Positions 9,262 through 17,685 of a stretch of DNA of 64,000 nucleotides are shown in pieces. Position 1 is the stretch's first letter. Every line of letters starts with the position of its first letter. The translations under genes were made by a program, and so were the position numbers. Source of the DNA: Archangium lansingense (lineage in GTDB: Bacteria > Myxococcota > Myxococcia > Myxococcales > Myxococcaceae); the NCBI RefSeq assembly GCF_026626635.1, contig NZ_JAPNKA010000001.1, positions 9,780,501 through 9,844,500 of the forward strand. The letters are read 5' to 3'. Under the pieces are notes generated by a model. That model had not been told where the DNA came from. It made no database searches and saw only the letters and a program-made list of their open reading frames with translations.

Positions 9262-9879
9262 ATGGAGCCGCGGATGGCCCGCCCATCGAACACGGAGGAG
9301 CGCCGGCAGCAGATAGTCGAGGGTCTGCTGCGAGTCATGGCCGAGCGTGGCTACGAGCGCGCGTCCATCGCGGAGATAGCGAAAGCAGCGGGGCTGAGCC
9401 CGGGGCTGGTGCACTACCACTTCACGGAGAAGCAGGAGATCCTCCTGACGCTGGTGGAGCAGCTCGCGGGGCGAGTGCGCGAGCGAGTGAAGGCGCGGCT
9501 GGAGCGGGTGAAGGGCGGAGCGCGGGCGCAGGTGGACGCCTTCCTCGACGCCTACCTGGCCACGGGGGAGGACGCGGATCCGTCCTCGGTGGCGGCCTGG
9601 GTGACCATCAGCGCCGAGGCGGTGCGCCAGCCCGAGGTGCGCGCGGCGTACGAGAAGGTGGTGCGCGCGGACCTCGAGCACCTGGAGGAACTGGTGGGCG
9701 CGGTCATCGGCCGCCGGCGGGCGCGAGCGGTGGCGGCGGGCCTCTTCGCAACGGTGCAGGGCTACTTCGTCCTCTCGGCGGCGGCTCCGGGCCTCACGCC
9801 TCCGGGCTCCGCCGCGGGCACGGTGAAGCGCATGGCCGCGGGGCTACTGGACGCGGCGGAGTCCCCGGAGGGCACATGA
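9262..9879 (+). CDS. TetR/AcrR family transcriptional regulator
   Basis: A 205-residue one-component repressor. The N-terminal TetR DNA-binding domain is clear: EERRQQIVEGLLRVMAERGY, then the helix-turn-helix IAEIAKAAGLSPGLVHYHFT (~33-52). The helical C-terminal ligand domain resembles the BetI/TetR_C_6 type (AAWVTISAEAVRQPEVRAAY). Start ATG 9262 is chosen because the upstream part of the frame would read through the palindrome at 9242-9255. An alternative is ATG 9274. It overlaps the transporter gene by ATGA, suggesting the repressor senses a substrate of that transporter. The ligand is unknown. Confidence 0.9.
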   Translation: MEPRMARPSNTEERRQQIVEGLLRVMAERGYERASIAEIAKAAGLSPGLVHYHFTEKQEILLTLVEQLAGRVRERVKARLERVKGGARAQVDAFLDAYLATGEDADPSSVAAWVTISAEAVRQPEVRAAYEKVVRADLEHLEELVGAVIGRRRARAVAAGLFATVQGYFVLSAAAPGLTPPGSAAGTVKRMAAGLLDAAESPEGT

Positions 9880-11120
9880 AGACCTCTCTGTCGACTCCGA
9901 TGAAGCTCGGGTTGCTCACGAGCCTCTACCTCTCGCAGGGCCTGCCCTTCGGCTTTTTCACTCAGACGCTGCCGGTGCTGCTGCGCAAGCAGGGCATGTC
10001 GCTGCCGGACATCGGCCTGGCGAACCTGCTCGCGCTGCCCTGGGCGCTCAAGTTCCTCTGGGCGCCGCTGATGGACCGCCATGGCTCCGAGCGGCTGGGC
10101 CGACGTCGCGGCTACATCCTCCCGCTGCAGTTCCTCTCGGCGGCGCTTCTCCTGGGGCTCGCCCTTCCCGAGGGCGCGGTGAGCATCCCAGTGCTCCTGG
10201 TGGCCGTGCTGCTCGTCAACCTGCTGGCGGCCACGCAGGACGTGGCGACGGACGGGCTCGCGGTGGAGTTGCTCGAGCGCCACGAGCGCGGCTGGGGCAA
10301 CGGCATCCAGGTGGCGGGCTATCGAGTGGGAATGATCCTCGGCGGCGGGCTGATGCTCATCCTCATCGACACCCTGGGCTGGCGCCCCACCCTGCTGAGC
10401 CTGGGGCTGATGCTGCTCGTGGCCACGATACCCGTGGCACTGTTCCACGAGCCCCCCTCCCCTGTGTCCGGACACGAGGCCATGAGCCTGGGGCCCTGGC
10501 TCCGCGAGTCCCTGCTGTCGTGGGTGCACCGTCCCGGCGCGGGCGCGTGGCTCACCCTGCTCGTCCTCTTCAAGGCGGGCGAGCACCTGGCGACGGGGAT
10601 GCTGCGCACCTTCCTCGTCGATGCGGGGCTGGAGCTGGCCCAGGTGGGTTGGATGCTCGGCGTCGTGGGATTCACCACGGGCCTGCTGGGCGCGCTCGTG
10701 GGCGGGGCGCTCGTCAACCGGCTAAAGCAGCGGCGCGCACTGATCGTCTTCGGCACCCTGCAGGCGGCGGCGGTGCTCCTCTACGCGCTGGCCGCGCTCG
10801 GTGCCTCCATCCCCGTGCTCGCCCTCGTCTGCGGCGTGGAGCACCTGACGAGCGGGATGGCCACCGCGGCCCTCTTCACGGTGATGATGGACCATTGCCG
10901 CCCGGAGCACGCCGCGTCCGACTACACGGTGCAGGCCTCGCTCGTAGTGCTGGCCACCGGTGCTGCCGCGGCCGTGAGCGGCTTCAGCGCCCAGGCGTTC
11001 GGCTACGCGTGGCACTTCACGCTCTCGGCGGCCGTCTGCGCCCTGGCCGTCATCTGGGTGGCGCTCACCTTCCATCCTCCCCGGACGCTCGTGTCCGGGG
11101 CCCATCCGGAGGTGTCGTGA
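9876..11120 (+). CDS. AmpG-like / PAT family MFS transporter
   Basis: A 414-residue inner-membrane protein with ~12 hydrophobic segments. The N-terminus LLTSLYLSQGLPFGFFTQTLPVLLR and the loop ATQDVATDGLAVELL are the hallmark of the AmpG muropeptide permease/peptide-acetyl-CoA transporter family, as is LPWALKFLWAPLMDR. AmpG imports GlcNAc-anhydroMurNAc peptides for cell-wall recycling; whether this paralogue does so is not settled by sequence. ATG 9876 overlaps the tetR stop (ATGA), and its own stop overlaps the coaD start by one base (TGATG). It is therefore in a tightly coupled operon under the upstream TetR. Confidence 0.85.
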   Translation: MKTSLSTPMKLGLLTSLYLSQGLPFGFFTQTLPVLLRKQGMSLPDIGLANLLALPWALKFLWAPLMDRHGSERLGRRRGYILPLQFLSAALLLGLALPEGAVSIPVLLVAVLLVNLLAATQDVATDGLAVELLERHERGWGNGIQVAGYRVGMILGGGLMLILIDTLGWRPTLLSLGLMLLVATIPVALFHEPPSPVSGHEAMSLGPWLRESLLSWVHRPGAGAWLTLLVLFKAGEHLATGMLRTFLVDAGLELAQVGWMLGVVGFTTGLLGALVGGALVNRLKQRRALIVFGTLQAAAVLLYALAALGASIPVLALVCGVEHLTSGMATAALFTVMMDHCRPEHAASDYTVQASLVVLATGAAAAVSGFSAQAFGYAWHFTLSAAVCALAVIWVALTFHPPRTLVSGAHPEVS

Positions 11121-11617
11121 TGACCATCGCCGTCTATGCCGGCAGCTTCGACCCGGTGACCGCTGGCCACCTCTCCGTCGTCCGCCAGGCCGCACGCCTC
11201 TTCGGCCATGTCGTGGTGGTGGTGGCCATCAACCCGGAGAAACACACCCTCTTCACCGTCGCCGAGCGCATGGAGCTGCTGCGCGAGGTGGTGGCGCTCC
11301 ACCCCAATGTCTCCGTGGCCAGCACCGAGGGTCTCATCGTGGACTACGCACGGGCCATCGGCGCCAGCGTACTGCTGCGCGGGGTGCGCGGCGCCACGGA
11401 TGCCCAGTTCGAGACGACGCTGGCCCAGGCCAACCGCGCGCTCGCCCCGGACCTGGCCACCCTCTTCCTCCCCGCCGAGTCCCACCTCGCCGAGGTCAGC
11501 AGCAGCCGCCTCAAGGAGAAGCTGGCGCGCGGCGAGGACGTTTCGGACTTCTGTCCGCCCGCCGTCGCGGCGAAGCTGCGGCAGCGGTTGAGTCCCTCCT
11601 CTCTCCGGAGCTCGTGA
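11120..11617 (+). CDS. coaD: Phosphopantetheine adenylyltransferase
   Basis: A 165-residue, soluble nucleotidyltransferase that makes dephospho-CoA from 4'-phosphopantetheine and ATP, the penultimate step of CoA synthesis. Motifs: N-terminal AVYAGSFDPVTAGHLSVV with the TxGH nucleotide-binding signature, RGVRGATDAQFE (usual RGLRxxxDFExE), and the C-terminal SSSRLKEKLARGEDVSDFCP (usual ISSSxVKE). Length is typical (~160). The start overlaps the transporter stop by one base and its stop overlaps the next gene, so an essential CoA gene sits inside a TetR-headed operon, which is unusual. Confidence 0.95.
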   Translation: MTIAVYAGSFDPVTAGHLSVVRQAARLFGHVVVVVAINPEKHTLFTVAERMELLREVVALHPNVSVASTEGLIVDYARAIGASVLLRGVRGATDAQFETTLAQANRALAPDLATLFLPAESHLAEVSSSRLKEKLARGEDVSDFCPPAVAAKLRQRLSPSSLRSS

Positions 11618-12363
11618 TGAGCCTGTCCTTCCTCACCCTCGGCGTTGGCGATGCCTTCTCCGCGCTGCACTACTCCTCGTGCATGGCGCTCGAAGCCGAG
11701 GGCCAGGTGCTCCTCATCGACTGCCCCCACCCCATCCGCAAGATGATGCGCGAGGCCAGCCTCTCTTCTGGCGTGGAGCTGGACGCGGACCGCGTGTCGG
11801 GCCTCGTCCTCACCCACCTGCATGCGGACCACAGCTCGGGCGTGGAGGGGCTCGGCTACTTCTCATTCTTCGTGCTCAAACGAAAGCTACGGCTGCTCGC
11901 CCACCCGGACGTGACGCGCCGGCTGTGGGACGGCCACCTCGCCGCGGGCATGGAGGACCTCATCCGCAAACCGGGGGGCGAGCCCCAGCGCCATGGCTTC
12001 GAGGACTACTTCGAGCCCCTCCCGCTCTCCACCGAAGCCGCCGTGCGCTTTGGCCCCTTCTCCATCGAGAGCCGCCTCACGTACCACCACGTCCCCACCA
12101 CGGCCCTGCGCATCCGCGCCGGAGGGCGCTGCCTGGGCTACAGCGCAGACACCGCCTACGACGAGGGCCTCATCGCCTGGCTCTCCGAGGCGGACCTCGT
12201 GGTGCACGAGACGAACTACGGCGTACACACGCCCTATGAGAAACTGGCTGCGCTGCCCGCGGCCCTGCGCGCGAAGATGCGGCTCATCCACTACCCGGAT
12301 GACTTCGACCTCGGGGCGAGCAACATCGAACCGCTCGCGCAGGGACGCCGCTACACCGTGTGA
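11617..12363 (+). CDS. Metallo-beta-lactamase-fold hydrolase (RNase Z-like subgroup)
   Basis: A 248-residue soluble MBL-fold protein. The zinc motif THLHADHSSG (H-x-H-x-D-H) is intact near residues 65-74, followed by a later histidine in SRLTYHHVPTT, the aspartate of GYSADTAYDE, and a terminal histidine in RLIHYPDDF. The order suits the RNase Z/phosphodiesterase-like branch that acts on phosphoesters. The start is ATG 11617 (GTG 11614 also possible), overlapping the coaD stop. It is the last gene of the operon. The substrate cannot be deduced. A tight palindrome GCTCACTGAGTGAGC follows the stop at 12369-12383. Confidence 0.85.
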   Translation: MSLSFLTLGVGDAFSALHYSSCMALEAEGQVLLIDCPHPIRKMMREASLSSGVELDADRVSGLVLTHLHADHSSGVEGLGYFSFFVLKRKLRLLAHPDVTRRLWDGHLAAGMEDLIRKPGGEPQRHGFEDYFEPLPLSTEAAVRFGPFSIESRLTYHHVPTTALRIRAGGRCLGYSADTAYDEGLIAWLSEADLVVHETNYGVHTPYEKLAALPAALRAKMRLIHYPDDFDLGASNIEPLAQGRRYTV

Positions 12364-12558
12364 GCCCTGCTCACTGAGTGAGCGGGCGTGCTCCATTCCA
12401 TCCCCGTCCTGCACCGACAGTGAGGGGCCTCCGGGCCCGCCCGCCGCCTCCTGGGCAAGGAGGGAGGCGGAGATCGGCACACCGCGTCACACCTGTGTCA
12501 CGTGAAAGGATGCACAACCGCGCCGGACATGGGAGATTGGCCGCCCCGACGAACACCC

Positions 12559-14268
12559 ATGTCCCTCCCGTTCCGCTCGCCGAGCCCCCTGGCCCCAGCA
12601 GTCCTGGCCGCCCTGCTCCTCACCGCCGGTTGCGCCTCGCTGCCATGGAGCGCGCCCACGTCTCCCTCGGCCGCGGAGCCCAAATCCGACGAGAACGCGG
12701 CCTCCGAGACCGACCAGGACGACGAGCCCACCGTCACCCTCACCCTGCTGCACGTCAACGACGTGTACCAGTTCACCCCGGTGGACTTCGGGGCCCTGGG
12801 CGGACTGGGGCGGCTGTCCACCATGCGCAAGCAGGTGCTCGCCGAGTCGCCGAACACGCTGTTCCTCCTGGCCGGTGACACGCTGGGGCCCTCCGTGGAG
12901 TCCACCTTCCACAAGGGCAAGCAGATGATCGACGCGTGGAACGCCCTGGGCCTGGACTTCGCGGTGCTCGGAAACCACGAGTTCGACTTCGGCCCCGACG
13001 TGATGCGCCAGCGCATCCAGGAGTCCCGCTTCACCTGGCTGGGCGCCAACGTCATGGACAAGAAGACGGGCCGCACCTTCGGCGATACCCCGCCCTTCGT
13101 CATCCGCGAGGTGGGTGGCGTGAAGGTGGGCATCTTCGGGGTGCTGCTGGGCAAGACGAAGTACAGCTCCAAGCCGGGGCCGGACGTGTACTTCACGGAC
13201 ACGTGCGCCAAGGCGCGCGAGCTGGTGCCGCAGATGCGCAAGCAGGGCGCCCAGGTCATCATCGCGCTCACGCACCTGCTCGTCGCCGAGGACAAGGTGC
13301 TCGCCCGCTGCGCCCCCATCGATCTCATCATCGGCGGCCATGAGCACGTGATGATGCAGGCGGTGTCCAACGGCACGCCCATCATCAAGATGTCTTCCGA
13401 GGCGCGGGAGCTGGGGCGCGCCACCCTGCACGTGGGCACCCGGAGCGGCAAGCTCAAGAGCATGGACTTCGACATGATGCCGGTGACGTCCGAGGTGCCG
13501 GAGGACCCGGCCTTCGCCAGCGCCATGCGCGAGTACGACGCGTTGATGGCCGAGCTCTCCCAGCCCGTGGGCCGCACCCAGGTGTCCCTGGACGCCACCG
13601 AGGAGTCCAACCGCACCCATGAGACGAACCTGGGCTCCTTCGTCGCGGACGCCTACCGCAAGGTCGCCAACGCGGACGTGGCCCTCCTCAACGGCGGCTC
13701 CATCCGCTCCGATTCGGTGCTGAGGCCCGGCCCGCTCACCCGGCGCGACGTGCTGGCCATCCACCCCTACCCGGGCTCGGTGGTGAGCATCGAGGTATCG
13801 GGTGCGGTGCTGCGCCAGGCGCTCGAGCACGGCGTCAGCCGCAGCGCCGAGGAGGAGGATCCCGGCCGCTTCCCCCAGGTCTCAGGAATCCAGTACGCCT
13901 TCGACGTGTGCCGCCCCGCCGGTGACCGCATCGTCCGTGTCACCGTGAATGGCGAGCCGTTGGACCCGAAACGGACGTACTCGCTCGCCACCAACTCGTA
14001 CATGTCCGCCGGCGGTGACGGGTACACCATGTTCAAGGGCTCGAAGTACCGCGTCTCGCCCGACAAGGGCCGCACCACCCAGGACGTGCTGCGCGACGCC
14101 TTCGCCTCCGCCGAGGCCATCGCCCCCACCACCAGTGGCCGCATCGAGCGGCTGCGTGGTGGCGTCCGCGAGGTCGCGCGCAAGACCGACCATGGCACCG
14201 ACGACCATGGCACCGACGGCCATGCCACCGTGGTGGCATGCCCGGGCACGGCGAGCGCGGCACCGTAG
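12559..14268 (+). CDS. 5'-nucleotidase / UDP-sugar hydrolase family lipoprotein
   Basis: A 569-residue exported phosphoesterase. ATG 12559 gives a lipoprotein signal peptide ending in the lipobox LLTAGC, so the mature protein is lipid-anchored. The N-terminal calcineurin-like metallophosphatase domain shows LLHVNDVYQF, LAGDTLGP, GNHEFDFG, THLL and GGHEHV. The C-terminal nucleotide-binding 5'-nucleotidase domain has LNGGSIRSD, and NSYMSAGGDGYTMF for the base-stacking loop. Likely activity is hydrolysis of extracellular nucleotides or UDP-sugars for scavenging. The last ~25 residues contain a TDHGTDDHGTDGH metal-binding-looking tail from a 15-bp imperfect DNA repeat. An upstream in-frame ATG (12502) would bury the signal peptide. 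Confidence 0.93.
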   Translation: MSLPFRSPSPLAPAVLAALLLTAGCASLPWSAPTSPSAAEPKSDENAASETDQDDEPTVTLTLLHVNDVYQFTPVDFGALGGLGRLSTMRKQVLAESPNTLFLLAGDTLGPSVESTFHKGKQMIDAWNALGLDFAVLGNHEFDFGPDVMRQRIQESRFTWLGANVMDKKTGRTFGDTPPFVIREVGGVKVGIFGVLLGKTKYSSKPGPDVYFTDTCAKARELVPQMRKQGAQVIIALTHLLVAEDKVLARCAPIDLIIGGHEHVMMQAVSNGTPIIKMSSEARELGRATLHVGTRSGKLKSMDFDMMPVTSEVPEDPAFASAMREYDALMAELSQPVGRTQVSLDATEESNRTHETNLGSFVADAYRKVANADVALLNGGSIRSDSVLRPGPLTRRDVLAIHPYPGSVVSIEVSGAVLRQALEHGVSRSAEEEDPGRFPQVSGIQYAFDVCRPAGDRIVRVTVNGEPLDPKRTYSLATNSYMSAGGDGYTMFKGSKYRVSPDKGRTTQDVLRDAFASAEAIAPTTSGRIERLRGGVREVARKTDHGTDDHGTDGHATVVACPGTASAAP

Positions 14269-14336
14269 GACCCACCTACAGTTCCAAAGCACGAAAGTGC
14301 TCCAGGTCTTAGATTCGGGCGCGGAAAGGATTTCTC

Positions 14337-15953
14337 ATGACGCCCCTCGACGACCTCTTCCCTACGGACGAACAGATTCCCACCGATGTGCGCCTCCCCG
14401 GCCATCTCGAGCAACGCGAGTACCTCATCGGTGGCGAGCTGCGGCGCTGGGAGGGAGAGCTCAGCCCCGTACGGAGCCCGGTCTTCGTGAAGACCCCCCG
14501 GGGCGTGGAGCCCCGGGTCATCGGTGCCACGCCGCTGCTCACCTCCCGCGAGTCCCTCGAGGCGCTGCAGGCCGCGGTCAAGGCCTATGACCATGGCCGC
14601 GGGGCCTGGCCCACGATGCGCGTCGCCGAGCGCATCGAGCACGTCGAGCGCTTCCTCGTGGCGATGCGTGCGCAGCGCACCCCCGTGGTGAACCTGCTGA
14701 TGTGGGAGATCGGCAAGACGCGGTCCGACTCCGAGAAGGAGTTCGATCGCACGGTGGACCTCATCACCGAGACGATCCGTGCCCTCAAGGAGCTGGACCG
14801 CACCTCGTCCCGCTTCGTGCAGGAGCAGGGCATCATGGCGCAGATCCGCCGGGCGCCCATCGGCGTGGCGCTGTGCATGGGCCCGTACAACTACCCGCTC
14901 AACGAGACCTTCAGCACGCTCTTCCCCGCCCTGCTCATGGGCAATGCGGTCGTTTTCAAGCCGGCGAAGTTCGGCGTGTTGCTCATCCGCCCCCTGCTGG
15001 AGGCCTTCCGCGACTGCTTCCCGCCCGGCGTCATCAACATCATCTACGGCCGGGGACGCGAGACGGTGGGCGCCCTGATGGAGAGCGGCCAGGTGGACCT
15101 CTTCGCCTTCATCGGCACCAACCGGGGCGCCAGCGAGCTCAAGCGGATGCACCCGCGCCCGCACCGGCTCAAGTCCGTGCTCGGGCTCGATGCGAAGAAT
15201 CCAGCCATCATCCTGGAGGACGCCGACCTCGAGAACACCGTGAAGGAGTGCATCACCGGGACGCTGTCCTTCAACGGGCAGCGGTGCACGGCGCTCAAGC
15301 TGCTCATGGTGCAACGGCGCATCGTCGAGCCCTTCCTCGACAAGTTCACCGCCGCGGTGGACCGCCTCAAGCCGGGCATGCCCTGGGACCCGGGCGTCGC
15401 AATCACCCCCCTGCCCGAGCCGGGAAAGACGGAGTACCTGAAGGGCCTGGTTGACGATGCCGTGGCCAAGGGCGCCCGGGTCATCAATCCACTCGGGGGG
15501 CGGACGGCTCAGTCGTTCTACTCACCCGCCGTGGTCTACCCGGTGACGGGAGAGATGCGCCTGGCTCACGAGGAGCAGTTCGGCCCGGTGATACCGGTGA
15601 TGGTGTTCGATGAGGACGAAGAGGTGATGCAATTCGTCGCCAACTCCCAGTTCGGCCAGCAGTTGAGCATCTTCGGACGGGACTCCGCGCGCATCGGCCG
15701 CCTCATTGACGCGTTCGCCAACCAGGTGGGCCGCATCAACCTCAACAGCCAGTGCCAGCGGGGACCGGACACGTTCCCCTTCAATGGCCGCAAGGACTCC
15801 GCCGAGGGCACGCTGTCAGTGGCGGATGCGCTGCGCGTGTTCTCGATTCGCACCCTCGTCGCGGCGAAGACGACGACCGAGAACACCACGCTGGTGCAAT
15901 CCATCCTCACCCGCCGCGAGTCGGACTTCCTCACCACCGACTTCATCTTCTAA
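14337..15953 (+). CDS. Aldehyde dehydrogenase family protein, GAPN-like
   Basis: A 538-residue NAD(P)-dependent aldehyde dehydrogenase. The likely reaction is non-phosphorylating oxidation of glyceraldehyde-3-phosphate to 3-phosphoglycerate. Supporting features: PIGVALCMGPYNYPLNETFSTLFPALLMGNAVVFKPAK (in pieces, the cofactor and Asn motif), the catalytic cysteine in SFNGQRCTALK as in GAPN, and EEQFGPVIPV. The family glutamate motif (ELGGK) reads GLDAKNP, so the general-base Glu position appears to be Gly. The N-terminal ~60 residues exceed the core. RBS-like GAAAGGA precedes the ATG. It is monocistronic, ending 8 bp from a convergent gene. Confidence 0.88.
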   Translation: MTPLDDLFPTDEQIPTDVRLPGHLEQREYLIGGELRRWEGELSPVRSPVFVKTPRGVEPRVIGATPLLTSRESLEALQAAVKAYDHGRGAWPTMRVAERIEHVERFLVAMRAQRTPVVNLLMWEIGKTRSDSEKEFDRTVDLITETIRALKELDRTSSRFVQEQGIMAQIRRAPIGVALCMGPYNYPLNETFSTLFPALLMGNAVVFKPAKFGVLLIRPLLEAFRDCFPPGVINIIYGRGRETVGALMESGQVDLFAFIGTNRGASELKRMHPRPHRLKSVLGLDAKNPAIILEDADLENTVKECITGTLSFNGQRCTALKLLMVQRRIVEPFLDKFTAAVDRLKPGMPWDPGVAITPLPEPGKTEYLKGLVDDAVAKGARVINPLGGRTAQSFYSPAVVYPVTGEMRLAHEEQFGPVIPVMVFDEDEEVMQFVANSQFGQQLSIFGRDSARIGRLIDAFANQVGRINLNSQCQRGPDTFPFNGRKDSAEGTLSVADALRVFSIRTLVAAKTTTENTTLVQSILTRRESDFLTTDFIF

Positions 15954-15961
15954 CGCACGAG

Positions 15962-16732
15962 TCAGGCCCAGCCGCGCAGCCGGTAGACGAGACGCCCGAA
16001 GAGCTCTCGCAGCGCGTCCGTCCCGGCTGCCAGGTTGGAGGCCCGCGGCTGCCACCACGCCCCGCGCAGGTGCCAGTCGTGCGCGCGCACGTCCACCACC
16101 AGCGCGTCCGGCTTCAGCCCCACCGCCTCGAAGGTGCTCAGCGCCCGCGGCATGTGCGCCGCGCTCGTCACCAGCACCAGCCGCTGCCAGCCTCGCTCCC
16201 GGATGAGGCGCTCCGACTCCACCGCGTTCTCCCGCGTGTTGCGGCTGCGCCCCTCCAGGACGATGCGCTCCGGCTCAATCCCCCACAGCCGGAGCTGCCG
16301 CGCCAGGATGTCCGCCTCCACCAGCGCTCCGGGCCTCGTGTCCAGCGTCCCCCCCGACAGCAGCACCTGGCGCGCCCTCCCCTGCCGCAGCAGCTCGTAC
16401 CCCCGGAGAATTCGCTCCACCGGGTGGGTGTACTCGGGCAGTCCCGAGCGCTCGGTGGCGTCCGCGTCCACCGCTCCGCCCAGCACGATGACGGCGTCGT
16501 AGACCACGTCTGGCCGATACGTGGACACCGCGCCCGCCTCCACCCACCGCTGCAGTCCATTGGCCACCGGCTCGAGGGAGAAGACGTACACCACCAGCAG
16601 CCCCAGCACTTGCAGCCCCACCGCCAGCCTCGCCCGCCTCCGGCGCAGCAGCAGGCCCACGCATCCCAGAAGGAGGCCCCAGGAGAGCGGCGCGAGCAGC
16701 AGGTCCAACACCTTCGACAGGAAGACGAACAC
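15962..16732 (-). CDS. YdcF/ElyC-like DUF218 family membrane protein
   Basis: A 256-residue protein with two N-terminal hydrophobic segments (~5-30 and ~36-55) followed by a soluble DUF218 domain: YDAVIVLGGAVD, HPVERILRGYELLRQGRARQVLLSGG, LEGRSRNTRENAVES, and VTSAAHMPRALSTFEAVGL with the conserved Ser/His. ElyC and SanA relatives act in envelope integrity, affecting undecaprenyl-phosphate-dependent steps. The biochemical reaction is not established. It starts 6 bp after the NAD kinase stop, so the two are probably cotranscribed. Confidence 0.87.
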   Translation of the reverse strand: MFVFLSKVLDLLLAPLSWGLLLGCVGLLLRRRRARLAVGLQVLGLLVVYVFSLEPVANGLQRWVEAGAVSTYRPDVVYDAVIVLGGAVDADATERSGLPEYTHPVERILRGYELLRQGRARQVLLSGGTLDTRPGALVEADILARQLRLWGIEPERIVLEGRSRNTRENAVESERLIRERGWQRLVLVTSAAHMPRALSTFEAVGLKPDALVVDVRAHDWHLRGAWWQPRASNLAAGTDALRELFGRLVYRLRGWA

Positions 16733-16738
16733 GCCGCG

Positions 16739-17584
16739 CTACCGCTCGCCCCAGTGGAGCTTCTGCCGGAGGATGGTGAAGTAGCCCACGCGGGTGTTGC
16801 GCACCAGGTTCACCCGGTTGGGCGAGCGCACCACCTCGATGATGTCCTCGCACTGGAGGCTGTGACCCGTCTGTCCGTCCAGCGTGAGGAAGGTGTCCGC
16901 CGTCTCGCTGGCCAGCTTGATGCGGATGGTGCGGTCCGCCGGCACGATGATGGAGCGGTGCGTGAGCGCGTGCGAGCAGATGGGCGTGAGCACCGTGCAA
17001 TCCACCGAGGGGTGGACGATGGGCCCGCCCGCCGACAGCGAGTACGCGGTGGAGCCGGTGGGCGTAGCCAGGATGACGCCGTCCGCCTTGTACGTGGCGA
17101 TGGGGATGTCCTCGATGGACACCTCGTGGTCCGCGATGCGGGCCAGCGCGCCCTTGTTGATGACCACGTCGTTGAGGACCTCGTCCTGCACCACCACCTT
17201 GCCGTCGCGCACCAACCGGCAGCAGAGCTTCATCCGGGAGTCCGTCTTGAAGCGGCCGGCGAGCACCTCATCCAGCGCGAGGAACAGCTCCTCGACGGGG
17301 ATCTCCGTCATGAAACCCAGGCTGCCCAGGTTGACCCCGAGAATCGGCGTGGGGCGCCCGTCCAGCAACCGGGCCGCGTGGATGAGGGTGCCATCTCCAC
17401 CCAGCACCACCACCAGATCCGCCCGGGAGGCCAGCTCGCGGTCCTCCACCCGGGGCCAGCCAAGCGTATGGGCCAGGAGCCGGTCTCCCAGCACCTCATA
17501 GGTGGGGTAGCGTTCGCGGATCCGCGCGGCGAGCTCCGCCGCCTCGGGCTTGTCCTTCTTCGCAACGAGCACCAGGGTCTGCAC
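16739..17584 (-). CDS. nadK: NAD kinase
   Basis: A 281-residue ATP-NAD kinase making NADP in the cytoplasm. Motifs: LVVVLGGDGTLIHAARLL (GGDGT, ~60-66), GVNLGSLGFMTEI, the conserved NDVVINKG (NE/D motif, here LNDVVINK), and TPTGSTAYSLSAGGPIV. Length matches bacterial NadK (~280-300). It is followed on the same strand by the DUF218 gene 6 bp away. It is divergent from rarA with about 100 bp between. Confidence 0.96.
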   Translation of the reverse strand: MQTLVLVAKKDKPEAAELAARIRERYPTYEVLGDRLLAHTLGWPRVEDRELASRADLVVVLGGDGTLIHAARLLDGRPTPILGVNLGSLGFMTEIPVEELFLALDEVLAGRFKTDSRMKLCCRLVRDGKVVVQDEVLNDVVINKGALARIADHEVSIEDIPIATYKADGVILATPTGSTAYSLSAGGPIVHPSVDCTVLTPICSHALTHRSIIVPADRTIRIKLASETADTFLTLDGQTGHSLQCEDIIEVVRSPNRVNLVRNTRVGYFTILRQKLHWGER

Positions 17585-17685
17585 GATGGACCCAGGTTCT
17601 AGTCCAGGCGGCCGGGGGGGCGCTGGACGAAATGGCCGCTTCGATGACCCTGTGACACGTGGGTCCCTGGCGGCAGGATTGCGCT

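Noticed and set aside
12369-12383. Palindrome GCTCACTGAGTGAGC as a rho-independent terminator of the MBL operon
   Set aside because: The loop would be too short, and no T-tract follows. It may be a protein site, but no evidence favours one.
12487-13830. A 447-codon minus-strand frame opposite the 5'-nucleotidase
   Set aside because: The plus strand has the lipobox and complete metallophosphatase motifs; the shadow has none.
14264-14282. Short hairpin GTAGG...CCTAC after the 5'-nucleotidase as a terminator
   Set aside because: The stem is only 5 bp and no T-run follows.
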